This document shows, piece by piece, positions 39,263 to 48,125 of a stretch of 64,000 bases of DNA. Source of the stretch: Candidatus Poribacteria bacterium (GTDB taxonomy: Bacteria > Poribacteria > WGA-4E > GCA-2687025); assembly GCA_028818695.1 (NCBI GenBank), contig JAPPNK010000012.1, positions 124,001 to 188,000 on the forward strand. Direction: 5' to 3'. Position 1 is the first letter of the stretch. Each line of letters begins with the position of its first letter. The position numbers were made by a program, and so were the translations under genes. Below the pieces are notes generated by a model. That model did no database searches. It saw only the letters and a list, made by a program, of their open reading frames with translations, and was not told where the DNA came from.

Positions 39263-39930
39263 GCAAGGCGGCAGCGTTTTTTGACATTGACGGAACGCTT
39301 CTAGATTCCACCATCGTTCATTTTTATGCGCATCTCTCGACGGCGGAGATGTCTCCGCGGCGGCGCGCTTGGTGGACGATTCGATTCGCGCCATGGATAC
39401 CGGTACTCATGGCGGTTGATATGTTCAGTCGGGCGGCGTTCAACCGCATGTTTTACCGCTTTTATAAAGGGATGGAAGCGGAGCGGCTGTTTCATCTGAT
39501 GGAAGAAACGGCGGAGTCGTTTGCGCTGCCGAAGATGTTTCCCGAAGCTAAAGAGACGTTTGAGCGTCATGCGTCGCAGGGGCATGAAACGGCTCTTGTG
39601 ACAGGGACGGCGGAGATGATCGCCGCGCCGCTGGGCCGTCTGCTGGGAGCGTCTGGGGTGATGGCGGTTCAGCTGGAGGTGTCGGAGGGGCGGTTTACAG
39701 GCGAGCTGACGACTCCGCCGTTGAGCGGGAAGGCGAAGGCGGAAGCGGCGCGCGCGTTCGCGTCGGAGCGGGGAATCGATCTGTCGGCGAGTTACGCATA
39801 CGGGGACAGCATGGCGGACGCGGAGCTGCTTCGTTTGGCGGGTCATCCGACGGCGGTGAATCCGTCGCGGGGACTGCTCTCTTTGGCGCGGCGGGAGGGC
39901 TGGCCCGTGAAGCGGTGGACGAAGGGATGA
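39259..39930 (+). CDS. HAD-IB family phosphatase
   Basis: 223 residues. FFDIDGTLLDST at residues 7-18 is the nucleophile motif DxDGT; ALVTGT is motif II, the Lys of LSGKAKAEA is motif III and YAYGDSMADAELL is motif IV. Subclass IB (SerB-like) because of the helical cap between motifs I and II. Such HADs often accompany PlsC domains and may remove phosphate from lysophosphatidate-type intermediates. ATGA overlap with the ligase gene makes this the third gene of the operon. The following 175 bases to uvrA hold no gene. Confidence 0.88.
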   Translation: MSKAAAFFDIDGTLLDSTIVHFYAHLSTAEMSPRRRAWWTIRFAPWIPVLMAVDMFSRAAFNRMFYRFYKGMEAERLFHLMEETAESFALPKMFPEAKETFERHASQGHETALVTGTAEMIAAPLGRLLGASGVMAVQLEVSEGRFTGELTTPPLSGKAKAEAARAFASERGIDLSASYAYGDSMADAELLRLAGHPTAVNPSRGLLSLARREGWPVKRWTKG

Positions 39931-40105
39931 GCGGTCGCGCCGCATTTCATGAAACGGACGCGCCTATGTGAACGTATCTATCAGGGGGTCGGCGCGGCCG
40001 ATTTGCGTTGACATATTGCTTGACGCGGCCGTTGGACGCCCCATTCTACGATACAATATAGCTAAACAGGAATCGTTTCAGCCTCTAAGGCGTGTGGAAC
40101 ACGGC

Positions 40106-43100
40106 ATGCAATCAAACGAACGCATTGAACTGATCACCGTGCGGGGCGCCCGCGAACACAATCTGCGCAACATTGACCTTGACCTTCCCAAAAATCAGCT
40201 GATCTGTTTTACCGGCGTGAGCGGATCCGGCAAATCGTCGCTCGCCTTCGACACGCTCTACGCCGAAGGGCGCCGCCGATACATTGAGTCGCTCTCCGCC
40301 TACGCGCGGCAGTTTCTAGGGCAGATGGAAAAGCCGGCGGTCGACTTCATCGGCGGGCTGTCGCCGACCATCTCCATTGACCAGAAATCGACCGGTTACA
40401 ACCCGCGCTCCACTGTCGCGACGATCACCGAGATCTACGACTATCTTCGGCTTCTATACGCGCGCGTCGGCTCCATGAGATGCCTTGAATGCGGCGGCGA
40501 GGTCGGCGCGCAGAGCCGAGAGGAGATCGTCAATCAGCTGCTCAACCTGGAAACAGGAACGCGGCTGCAGATACTCGCGCCCGTCGCGCAGGGGCGGAAA
40601 GGCGAACACAAAGAGGAGCTGGAGGACGCCCTCCGCGCCGGTTACGCCCGCGCCCGCATCGACGGGGAGATCTACGAGTTGACGAACGCCGTTCAGCTGG
40701 ATAAAAACCTGCGCCACAACATCGAGATCGTCATTGACCGCATCGTCGTCAAAGAGGATATACGGGAGCGGCTCTCCGACTCGGTTGAGAGCGCGCTTCA
40801 GCTGGCGGGCGGAATCATGATCGCCGACATCGTCGACGGCGGGGAGATCATGTTTAGCCAGCTCTACGCCTGCGCCGAGTGCGGCGTCAGCTATGAGGAG
40901 CCGTCGCCGCAGATGTTTTCGTTCAACAGCCCAAAGGGGGCATGCCCAACCTGCAACGGCATCGGAAGCGCGACGCAGGCGTCGGCAGATAGAATCATCA
41001 AGGACGCGACGCTGTCGATACGCGCGGGGGCGGTCGCGCCTTGGGGCGAATTGAAGGATCATCACCCGACGGCGGAGGGGCTGGCGGAGCATATCGGCTT
41101 TTCGCTGGACGAGCCATGGGAGACGCTCCCGGAGCGCGCCCAGAACGCTGTTTTAAACGGAATTGGAAGAAAGCGGCTTCCTGTAACTGTCTACCGCAAC
41201 GGAGAGGCGAGGCGGCGAAGATGGGGTTTTGAGGGGCTTCTCAACAACGCGAACAGGCGGTTCAAAGACACCCGCTCCGAGAACGTCCGCAAATGGCTCA
41301 TGAAGTTTATGGAGGTCCAGACATGCGCAGAATGCGACGGGCGGCGGCTTCGGCGGGAAGCGTCGGCTGTGCGCATCAACGGGAAAACGATCTTCGACAT
41401 TGCCGCTATGACGGTCGGCGAGGCGCAGGAGTTTTTTGACAATCTAGAGCTGAATCCGCGGCAGTTGCAGATCGGCGAGCAGGTATTGAAAGAGATTCGC
41501 GCGCGGCTCTGGTTTTTAAAAAATGTCGGGCTGCATTATCTTGCGCTGAACCGGACAGCCCCGACGCTTTCGGGCGGCGAATCGCAGCGGATACGTCTGG
41601 CGAGCCAGATTGGGGCGGGTCTGGTCGGCGCGCTGTATGTTCTGGATGAGCCGAGCATCGGCCTCCACGCGCGCGACAATCTCAAACTTCTCAACACGCT
41701 GAAACGGCTGCGCGACATCGGCAACACGATCATCATTGTTGAACATGACGAAGAGACGATGCTGAACTCGGACTACCTGGTCGATTTTGGACCGGGCGCC
41801 GGCGTTCAGGGCGGAGAGATGGTGGCGGCGGGTACGCCGGCGCGCATCATGCAGTGCGAGCGGTCCGTCACAGGCAAGTATCTTTCAGGGGAAAAGGAGA
41901 TACCGGTTCCCGAAACGCGGCGGACGCCGAACGGCAGCTGGCTGAAAATCAAGGGGGCGCGGCAGAACAATCTGAAAAACATCGATGTGGAAATCCCTCT
42001 TGGCGCGTTTACATGCGTCACAGGCGTCAGCGGGTCGGGCAAGTCGTCGCTTGTGAACGATATTCTTGCGAAGCGTCTGTCGCGCGATCTCATGCGCGCC
42101 GAGGAGCGCCCCGGCGAACATGACGAGATCGAAGGGATGGACGAAATCGACAAGATGATCTGCATCAACCAGTCGCCCATCGGCAGGACGCCGCGTTCCA
42201 ATCCCGCGACCTATGTGAAGGTGTGGGACGCGATTCGGGCTTTATATGCGCAGCTGCCTGAATCGCAGGTGCGCGGATATAAACCTGGCAGGTTCAGCTT
42301 CAACGTCAAAGGCGGGCGGTGCGAAGCATGCCAAGGGTATGGGTATAAAAAAATAGAGATGCAGCTCATGGCTGATGTCTGGATCAAGTGCGAGGTGTGC
42401 AACGGCTCCCGTTTCAACGACGAGACGCTGAGCATCGACTACAAGGGGAAGCATATCGCCGATATTTTGGATATGGATGTGAACGAGGCGTTGGAGCATT
42501 TTGGCGGTCTGCCGAAGATCGCGCGGAAGCTGGAGGGGCTTCGGGATGTCGGACTGGACTACATCAAGCTGGGTCAGCCGGCGCCGACGCTCTCTGGGGG
42601 AGAGGCGCAGCGGGTGAAACTCGCCAAGGAGTTGAGCCGCGCCTCGACGGGGCATACGCTGTATGTGCTGGACGAGCCGACGACAGGGCTTCATTTTGAA
42701 GATGTGCGGAAGCTGCTGGATGTTCTGCATGCTCTTGTGGATCGGGGCAACGCAGTCGTTGTCATTGAGCATAATATGGAGGTCGTGAAGACGGCGGATC
42801 ATATCATCGACCTCGGTCCTGAAGGCGGGGAGGAGGGCGGTTATCTTCTCGCCGCCGGGACGCCCGAAGAGATCGCCTCCGCTGAGAATCGGACCGAAAC
42901 GGGGCGTTTTTTGAGAGCGGCTCTTCAGAAGCGGTCGTCCGCCGAGGAGGCGGAGAAGGAGTCGCCTCCGCCGAAGCGGCCGGAACCTTTGCGCGAAATC
43001 AAGGTGCGCGGCGCCGCCGAACATAACCTGAAAAACATCGATGTCGATATTCCGATGCGGCAGATGGTCGCGTTCACAGGGGTTTCGGGTTCCGGAAAAA

Positions 43101-45808
43101 CATCGTTGGCGTTGGACACGATCTACGCCGAGGGGCAGCGCCGATATGTTGAATCGCTTTCGGCGTATGCGCGGCAGTTTTTAGGGCGCGTCGATAAGCC
43201 GCATGTGGAGAGCATCGAAGGGCTTTCGCCTGCGATCGCGATTGACCAGAAAGCGCCGAGCAAAAGCCCGCGTTCGACCGTCGGGACGGTGACGGAAATC
43301 TACGACTATCTGCGGGTGCTGTTTGCGCGGGCGGGGACGGCGCATTGTCCAGAATGCGGATCCGCTGTCGGGACGCAGACCTCGCAGCAGATCGTCGAAA
43401 ACATCATGTCGCTCCCGGCGGAGAGCCGCCTGAATGTTCTGGCTCCAGTACAGCTGGCGCGCGGGGAAGAATACAGCGAGGTTTTTCAGCGCGCCGCAAA
43501 AGACGGGTTCATACGCGCATGGGTGAACGGAGAGACGGTCGACATCGTCGAAAACATGGAGCTGGACAGGCGCATACGTCATGACGCCGCGTTGGTCGTC
43601 GATCGGCTGATTCTGCGCGATTCGGAGAAGGCGCGGCTGGCTGAAGCGGTTGAAACGGCTTTGGAGCAGGGCAAAGGCGTTATGCGCATCGAAGGGACAT
43701 ACCGCGTTTTGAACGAGGAGGGGGTTGAGGAGACTCGGCGTTTGTCGGAGACCTACTCGGAACATTTTGCGTGCGCGCCGTGCGGGCTTAGTTTTGAGCC
43801 GCTCACGCCTCAACATTTTTCGTTCAACAGCCCGCTTGGGCGCTGCGATCGGTGCGAGGGCATCGGGCGGGTGACAGGGGCGGACGCAAAGGCGGTCGTC
43901 GCCAACCCCCGAAAGTCGCTGCGCGGCGGGGCGGTTCTGGCATGGGGACCTGTGCTGCCGGGGAATCCGCTCGCGAGCTTCATCGCTGTCTTGTGCCGAG
44001 AGTACGGCTTCTCGCTGTCGACTCCGTTTGAAAGAATACCGCTTGAGGCGCAGGAGATACTGCTCTACGGATCCGATCAGCTTTACGAGATGGACGGCGC
44101 CAAAGTTCAATTCCGCGGCGCTGTCGGGACGGTCGACTGGCTGCATGTTCGCGGCGCGCGAACGCGGGAGGTTCGTCCGTTTCTGCGCGAGGTGGTCTGC
44201 CCGTCATGCAAAGGCTCGCGTTTGAACCCGTTTGCGCTGGGCGCGCAGATCGGGGGGCTGAATATGACGGAGGTCACGGAGCTGACGACCGAGGCGGCGC
44301 TGCGTTTTTTCCGCGACCTGCGGCTCGAAGGGCAGAAGGCGCAGATCGCGCAGGAGCTGCTGAGCGAAATCATCAACCGGCTGCAGTTTTTGGTGGATGT
44401 CGGGCTTGAGTATCTCACGTTGAACCGTCCTGCGCCTGGTCTCTCCGGCGGGGAGGCGCAGCGCATTCGTCTCGCGTCGCAGCTTGGGTCGGGGTTGACA
44501 GGCGTGTTGTATGTGCTGGACGAGCCGACAATCGGTCTGCATCCGCGCGACAATGAGCGGCTTCTGAAGGCGTTGGCGCGGCTGCGCGATCTTGGGAACA
44601 CGGTCATTGTTGTTGAACATGACGACGCGACGATTCGTTCCGCCGACAGGGTATTCGATTTCGGTCCAAGAGCGGGGCGGCACGGCGGAGAGATTGTGGC
44701 GGAAGGCAGCGCAGGCGAGCTGACGCAAAACTCGAAGTCGTTGACGGGGCTGTACCTGTCGGGAAAAGAAAAGATTCCGCGCCGCAACGGACAGCGGTCC
44801 CTGCCGAGGGGGCATATCCGCATCACGGGAGCCAGACTCAACAATCTGAAAGAGATTGACGCGGCGTTCCCGCTCGGCGCGCTCACCTGCGTTACGGGGG
44901 TTTCCGGCTCCGGCAAGTCGTCGCTGGTTCAGGAGACGCTGTATCCGGCGCTTGCTCGTCGGCTTGGAGGCGTCCAGGCGCGCGAGCCTGGTCCGTTCAA
45001 GGAGCTGCTGGGCGTTGAGCGGCTTGACAAGGTCATCAACATAGACCAGAAACCGATCGGCGAGACGCCGCGTTCCAACCCCGCCACCTATACGGATGTG
45101 TTCACCGATATACGAAAGATCTTTGCCGAGATGCCGGAGGCGCGGGCGCGCGGCTATGATCCGCGTCGGTTCAGCTCCAACCTGCCGTTCGGGCAGTGCG
45201 AATCGTGCCGCGGGCATGGGAGCAACCGCATCGAGATGCAATTTCTGCCGGATGTGTGGATCGAGTGCGAGACATGCGCAGGGGCGGGCTACAACCGAGA
45301 GACGCTGGATGTGCTGTACCGCGGCAAAAATATCGCTGAAGTTTTGCAAATGACGGTGACGGAGGCGCTGGCGCATTTTGACAGCATCCCCCAGGTACGG
45401 CGGCGGCTGCAGACGCTGAGAGATGTCGGTTTGGATTATGTTCATCTTGGGCAGTCGGCGCCGACGCTGTCCGGCGGGGAGGCGCAGCGGGTGAAGCTCG
45501 CTAAAGAGCTGGCGCGCCGCTCGACGCAGGGGACGGCGTATCTGATGGACGAGCCGACGACAGGGCTGCATTACGACGATGTCCGCAAGCTGCTGAACGT
45601 CATCCATCGCCTCGTTGATCAGGGCAGCGCGGTGATTGTGATTGAGCATCATCTGTCGGTCATCGCGGCGGCGGATCATGTGATCGACCTTGGTCCTGAA
45701 GGAGGCGAGGAGGGCGGATATATCGTGGCGCAGGGACCGCCTAAAGAGATCGCCGCGGCGGAAAGCTCCTACACGGGCAAGTTTTTGCGCGAGGCGCTTG
45801 GGCTGTAA
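40106..45808 (+). CDS. uvrA: Double-length UvrA (tandem UvrA-UvrA fusion)
   Basis: 1900 residues from ATG 40106, twice the normal UvrA of about 950. Each half is a complete UvrA: Walker A motifs GVSGSGK(S/T) occur four times and LSGGE(S/A)QR signatures four times, one pair per half. Each half has its zinc-binding modules (RCLECGG and CEACQGYGYKKIEMQ in half one; CPECGS and CESCRGHGSNRIEMQ in half two). Half two starts near residue 960 (REIKVRGAAEHNLKNIDV). UvrA normally works as a homodimer that scans DNA for damage, so this is a covalent dimer. The frame runs 46 codons further upstream without homology. A short palindromic repeat follows 15 bases after the stop. The halves are clearly diverged. 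Confidence 0.9.
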   Translation: MQSNERIELITVRGAREHNLRNIDLDLPKNQLICFTGVSGSGKSSLAFDTLYAEGRRRYIESLSAYARQFLGQMEKPAVDFIGGLSPTISIDQKSTGYNPRSTVATITEIYDYLRLLYARVGSMRCLECGGEVGAQSREEIVNQLLNLETGTRLQILAPVAQGRKGEHKEELEDALRAGYARARIDGEIYELTNAVQLDKNLRHNIEIVIDRIVVKEDIRERLSDSVESALQLAGGIMIADIVDGGEIMFSQLYACAECGVSYEEPSPQMFSFNSPKGACPTCNGIGSATQASADRIIKDATLSIRAGAVAPWGELKDHHPTAEGLAEHIGFSLDEPWETLPERAQNAVLNGIGRKRLPVTVYRNGEARRRRWGFEGLLNNANRRFKDTRSENVRKWLMKFMEVQTCAECDGRRLRREASAVRINGKTIFDIAAMTVGEAQEFFDNLELNPRQLQIGEQVLKEIRARLWFLKNVGLHYLALNRTAPTLSGGESQRIRLASQIGAGLVGALYVLDEPSIGLHARDNLKLLNTLKRLRDIGNTIIIVEHDEETMLNSDYLVDFGPGAGVQGGEMVAAGTPARIMQCERSVTGKYLSGEKEIPVPETRRTPNGSWLKIKGARQNNLKNIDVEIPLGAFTCVTGVSGSGKSSLVNDILAKRLSRDLMRAEERPGEHDEIEGMDEIDKMICINQSPIGRTPRSNPATYVKVWDAIRALYAQLPESQVRGYKPGRFSFNVKGGRCEACQGYGYKKIEMQLMADVWIKCEVCNGSRFNDETLSIDYKGKHIADILDMDVNEALEHFGGLPKIARKLEGLRDVGLDYIKLGQPAPTLSGGEAQRVKLAKELSRASTGHTLYVLDEPTTGLHFEDVRKLLDVLHALVDRGNAVVVIEHNMEVVKTADHIIDLGPEGGEEGGYLLAAGTPEEIASAENRTETGRFLRAALQKRSSAEEAEKESPPPKRPEPLREIKVRGAAEHNLKNIDVDIPMRQMVAFTGVSGSGKTSLALDTIYAEGQRRYVESLSAYARQFLGRVDKPHVESIEGLSPAIAIDQKAPSKSPRSTVGTVTEIYDYLRVLFARAGTAHCPECGSAVGTQTSQQIVENIMSLPAESRLNVLAPVQLARGEEYSEVFQRAAKDGFIRAWVNGETVDIVENMELDRRIRHDAALVVDRLILRDSEKARLAEAVETALEQGKGVMRIEGTYRVLNEEGVEETRRLSETYSEHFACAPCGLSFEPLTPQHFSFNSPLGRCDRCEGIGRVTGADAKAVVANPRKSLRGGAVLAWGPVLPGNPLASFIAVLCREYGFSLSTPFERIPLEAQEILLYGSDQLYEMDGAKVQFRGAVGTVDWLHVRGARTREVRPFLREVVCPSCKGSRLNPFALGAQIGGLNMTEVTELTTEAALRFFRDLRLEGQKAQIAQELLSEIINRLQFLVDVGLEYLTLNRPAPGLSGGEAQRIRLASQLGSGLTGVLYVLDEPTIGLHPRDNERLLKALARLRDLGNTVIVVEHDDATIRSADRVFDFGPRAGRHGGEIVAEGSAGELTQNSKSLTGLYLSGKEKIPRRNGQRSLPRGHIRITGARLNNLKEIDAAFPLGALTCVTGVSGSGKSSLVQETLYPALARRLGGVQAREPGPFKELLGVERLDKVINIDQKPIGETPRSNPATYTDVFTDIRKIFAEMPEARARGYDPRRFSSNLPFGQCESCRGHGSNRIEMQFLPDVWIECETCAGAGYNRETLDVLYRGKNIAEVLQMTVTEALAHFDSIPQVRRRLQTLRDVGLDYVHLGQSAPTLSGGEAQRVKLAKELARRSTQGTAYLMDEPTTGLHYDDVRKLLNVIHRLVDQGSAVIVIEHHLSVIAAADHVIDLGPEGGEEGGYIVAQGPPKEIAAAESSYTGKFLREALGL

Positions 45809-45820
45809 GCCGACTTCAAG

Positions 45821-45875
45821 ATTGTCATTCCCGCGCAAGCGGGAATCCAGAGGCGCCGCAGAAACCGTCCGCGCC
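45821..45875. repeat. Dispersed palindromic repeat, left of R-M genes
   Basis: GTCATTCCCGCGCAAGCGGGAATCC at 45824-45848 plus the flank to 45875 is the reverse complement of the centre of the element at 8776-8939. As a strong hairpin just after the uvrA stop it may also act as a transcription end or RNA-stabilising site. Confidence 0.65.
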
Positions 45876-45887
45876 GAAAAGGGCGAC

Positions 45888-45916
45888 TTGAACCAAAAGA
45901 CAGCTTGGCATATAAT
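45888..45916 (+). promoter_or_regulatory. Sigma-70 promoter of the methyltransferase-nuclease pair
   Basis: TTGAAC (45888-45893), 17-base spacer, TATAAT (45911-45916). The expected start near 45923 leaves a leader of only about 25 bases before the ATG at 45949. Confidence 0.7.
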
Positions 45917-45948
45917 TGCGCGCATACGGGCGGAATTGGATGTATGTT

Positions 45949-46911
45949 ATGGCGAAAAATCAGTCTTTGCACGCTGCGAACAGGGCAAAGAAAGATGAAT
46001 TTTACACACAGCTCCCGGACATCGAAAATGAGCTGACGCATTATGAGGAACATTTTCGCGGCAAAACGGTCTACTGCAATTGCGACGATCCCGCCGTCAG
46101 CAATTTCTTTCGCTACTTTCATTTAAAGTTCGAGGAACTTGGACTCAAAAAACTGATCACAACCTGCTATCAAAATCGGCAGACACGCCTATTCAGTCAG
46201 CACGACTCGCCGTCCGCCGCCGGACTTGAGTATGCCGGCAATGGAGAAGAACCCGCCGTATTTGAACTCGAAGAAGATGGCGATTTCAGAAGCGAAGAAT
46301 GCGTTGAGCTGCTTCAACAGGCGGACATCGTCGTTACGAATCCGCCGTTTTCATTGTTCAGGGAGTATGTCGCGCAACTGGTCGAATACGGCAAAAAATT
46401 CCTCGTGATCGGGAACATGAACGCGATAACGTACAAGGAGATATTTCCTCTGATTAAGGATAACAAGCTCTGGTACGGCGCCAGCATAAAGAGCGGCGAT
46501 CGGGAGTTTGGCGTACCGCCCCATTATCCATTGACGGCGGCTAGCTCCAGAGTAGACGATGCAGGAAACAGATTTGTCAGGGTGAAAGGAGTCAGATGGT
46601 TCACCAACCTTGATCACAAGAAGCGGCACGAAGACCTAATCCTTACCAAGAAATATACCCCTGAGAAATATCCGCGCTACGATAACTACGACGCCATAAA
46701 CGTAAATAAAACCGCTGAAATTCCAAAAGATTATGCTGAGAAAATGGGCGTTCCGATAACCTTCTTGGACAAGCACAACCCAGACCAGTTTGAAATTACG
46801 GGATCAATGGCCACGACGAAAATCACGGATTACAATTTTGGTTATCCATTCATAAATGGAAAAAAGAAATACGCCCGAATCATCATCCGCAACAGGAGGC
46901 CGCAGCAATGA
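45949..46911 (+). CDS. EcoRI-family adenine-specific DNA methyltransferase
   Basis: 320 residues of the M.EcoRI family. RAKKDEFYTQLPDIENEL at residues 12-29 is the family hallmark, and VVTNPPFSLF (NPPF at 131-134) is motif IV of N6-adenine methyltransferases. VYCNCDDPAVSNF serves as the S-adenosylmethionine motif I region. C-terminal KKYARIIIRN ends the fold. ATG 45949 matches homologues; an ATG nine bases upstream is possible. The gene and its partner are visibly richer in A/T than the flanking uvrA, a sign of transfer. Downstream, the nuclease gene overlaps by four bases, so this is probably the protective half of a restriction-like system. Confidence 0.88.
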   Translation: MAKNQSLHAANRAKKDEFYTQLPDIENELTHYEEHFRGKTVYCNCDDPAVSNFFRYFHLKFEELGLKKLITTCYQNRQTRLFSQHDSPSAAGLEYAGNGEEPAVFELEEDGDFRSEECVELLQQADIVVTNPPFSLFREYVAQLVEYGKKFLVIGNMNAITYKEIFPLIKDNKLWYGASIKSGDREFGVPPHYPLTAASSRVDDAGNRFVRVKGVRWFTNLDHKKRHEDLILTKKYTPEKYPRYDNYDAINVNKTAEIPKDYAEKMGVPITFLDKHNPDQFEITGSMATTKITDYNFGYPFINGKKKYARIIIRNRRPQQ

Positions 46912-47993
46912 AAATCGATCTGCTAGACCTCACAGTGAAAGAGCTTGTCAAAGATTACAAAGACGACGACGAAGGCGGCGTGACCGGGTACGGCGGCAAA
47001 TTGGACATACGTCCGCCGTATCAGCGGGAGTTTATCTACAAAGAAAAAGAGCGCAACGCCGTCATCGAATCGATCCAGAAAGGGTTCCCGTTGAACGTGA
47101 TGTACTGGGCGGATCGGGAAGACGGCAGTTTCGAAATCATCGACGGACAGCAGCGCACCATCTCCATTGCGCAGTATGTGTGGGGCAAGTTCTCGGTCGA
47201 CTATAAATATTTTCACAATCTCACGCCCGACAAGAAGGCATTGATCGAGAATTACAAGTTGATGGTCTACGTTTGCACCGGGACCGACAGCGAGAAGTTG
47301 GATTGGTTCAAGACGATCAACATTGCGGGAATGAAGTTGAAGAATCAAGAATTGCGCAACGCCGTCTACGCCGGACCATGGTTGTCCGACGCGAAGCGGT
47401 ATTTTAGCCGACACCTTGGCCCTGCATACCAAATCGGCAAGGACTATGTCAAAGGCGCGGCAAACCGGCAAGAGTACTTGGAGACGGCGATCAAGTGGAT
47501 CAGCGGCGACTCGATTGAAGACTACATGGGGAAGCGTCAGCATGACGAAAACGCGCTGCCTTTATGGGAATATTTTCAAGAGGTGATCGAGTGGGTTGAG
47601 TCCACTTTCACGAACACAAGACCCAAAATGATGCAGGGCGTAGATTGGGGTACGCTGCATCGCGACTTTGGCGACGCCCACCTTGACCCCGATAAGATTG
47701 AACAGGAAACCGAGCGGCTTGTCATGGACGATGATGTGACGCAGAAATCGGGCATCTACCCGTACATTCTGACGGGCAAGGAGAAGCATCTGAACATACG
47801 CGCCTTTACACAGAGCATGAAGCAAAAGATGTACGAAAAACAGTCCGGCATTTGCCCCATCTGTAAGGACGAATTCGAAATCAAAGAGATGGAAGCAGAC
47901 CATATCACGCCATGGTCCGAGGGCGGCAAGACCAACGAGGACAATTGCCAGATGCTTTGTAAAACGTGTAACAAGGAAAAGTCTGCGCAGTAA
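46908..47993 (+). CDS. DUF262-HNH endonuclease
   Basis: 361 residues. The N-terminal DUF262 (ParB-like) domain has RPPYQREF near residue 35 and IDGQQRT at 78-84, the nucleotide-binding DGQQR motif seen in GmrS-type and related defence proteins. The C-terminal HNH nuclease spans 316-361: CPIC (316-319), EADHI (Asp331-His332), Asn346 and CKTC (351-354), with a zinc knuckle from the four cysteines. It overlaps the methyltransferase by four bases, so the pair is made together. It is likely the restriction partner; whether NTP hydrolysis gates cutting is unknown. Confidence 0.85.
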   Translation: MKIDLLDLTVKELVKDYKDDDEGGVTGYGGKLDIRPPYQREFIYKEKERNAVIESIQKGFPLNVMYWADREDGSFEIIDGQQRTISIAQYVWGKFSVDYKYFHNLTPDKKALIENYKLMVYVCTGTDSEKLDWFKTINIAGMKLKNQELRNAVYAGPWLSDAKRYFSRHLGPAYQIGKDYVKGAANRQEYLETAIKWISGDSIEDYMGKRQHDENALPLWEYFQEVIEWVESTFTNTRPKMMQGVDWGTLHRDFGDAHLDPDKIEQETERLVMDDDVTQKSGIYPYILTGKEKHLNIRAFTQSMKQKMYEKQSGICPICKDEFEIKEMEADHITPWSEGGKTNEDNCQMLCKTCNKEKSAQ

Positions 47994-48057
47994 TCCGACG
48001 CGCCATCGGCAATCCTGTAATCTTTTCAATCTTGGCAATCCTAGTTCAGACAACTAA

Positions 48058-48125
48058 GATTCCCGCTTACGCGGGAATGACGACACGTGGGAAGACGGCT
48101 TTTCCGCTGTTTGATGTTCCAACTT
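48058..48125. repeat. Dispersed palindromic repeat, right of R-M genes
   Basis: GATTCCCGCTTACGCGGGAATGAC at 48058-48081, opposite in orientation to the copy at 45824. It is followed by a degenerate right end of the element (ATGTTCCAACTT near 48114). It lies between two convergent genes and may serve as a shared terminator. Confidence 0.6.

Noticed and set aside
40008-40062. Sigma-70 promoter for uvrA (TTGACA/TTGACG with TACAAT)
   Set aside because: No pair of boxes has a 16-18 base spacer; too uncertain to list.
39968-40105. 46-codon extension of UvrA
   Set aside because: UvrA homology starts at ERIELITVRGAREHN just after ATG 40106; the upstream part is promoter-like AT-rich sequence.
44204-45925. 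Long minus-strand open frame of 573 codons
   Set aside because: Antisense to the second half of uvrA; its Arg/Pro/His-rich composition is typical of shadow frames.
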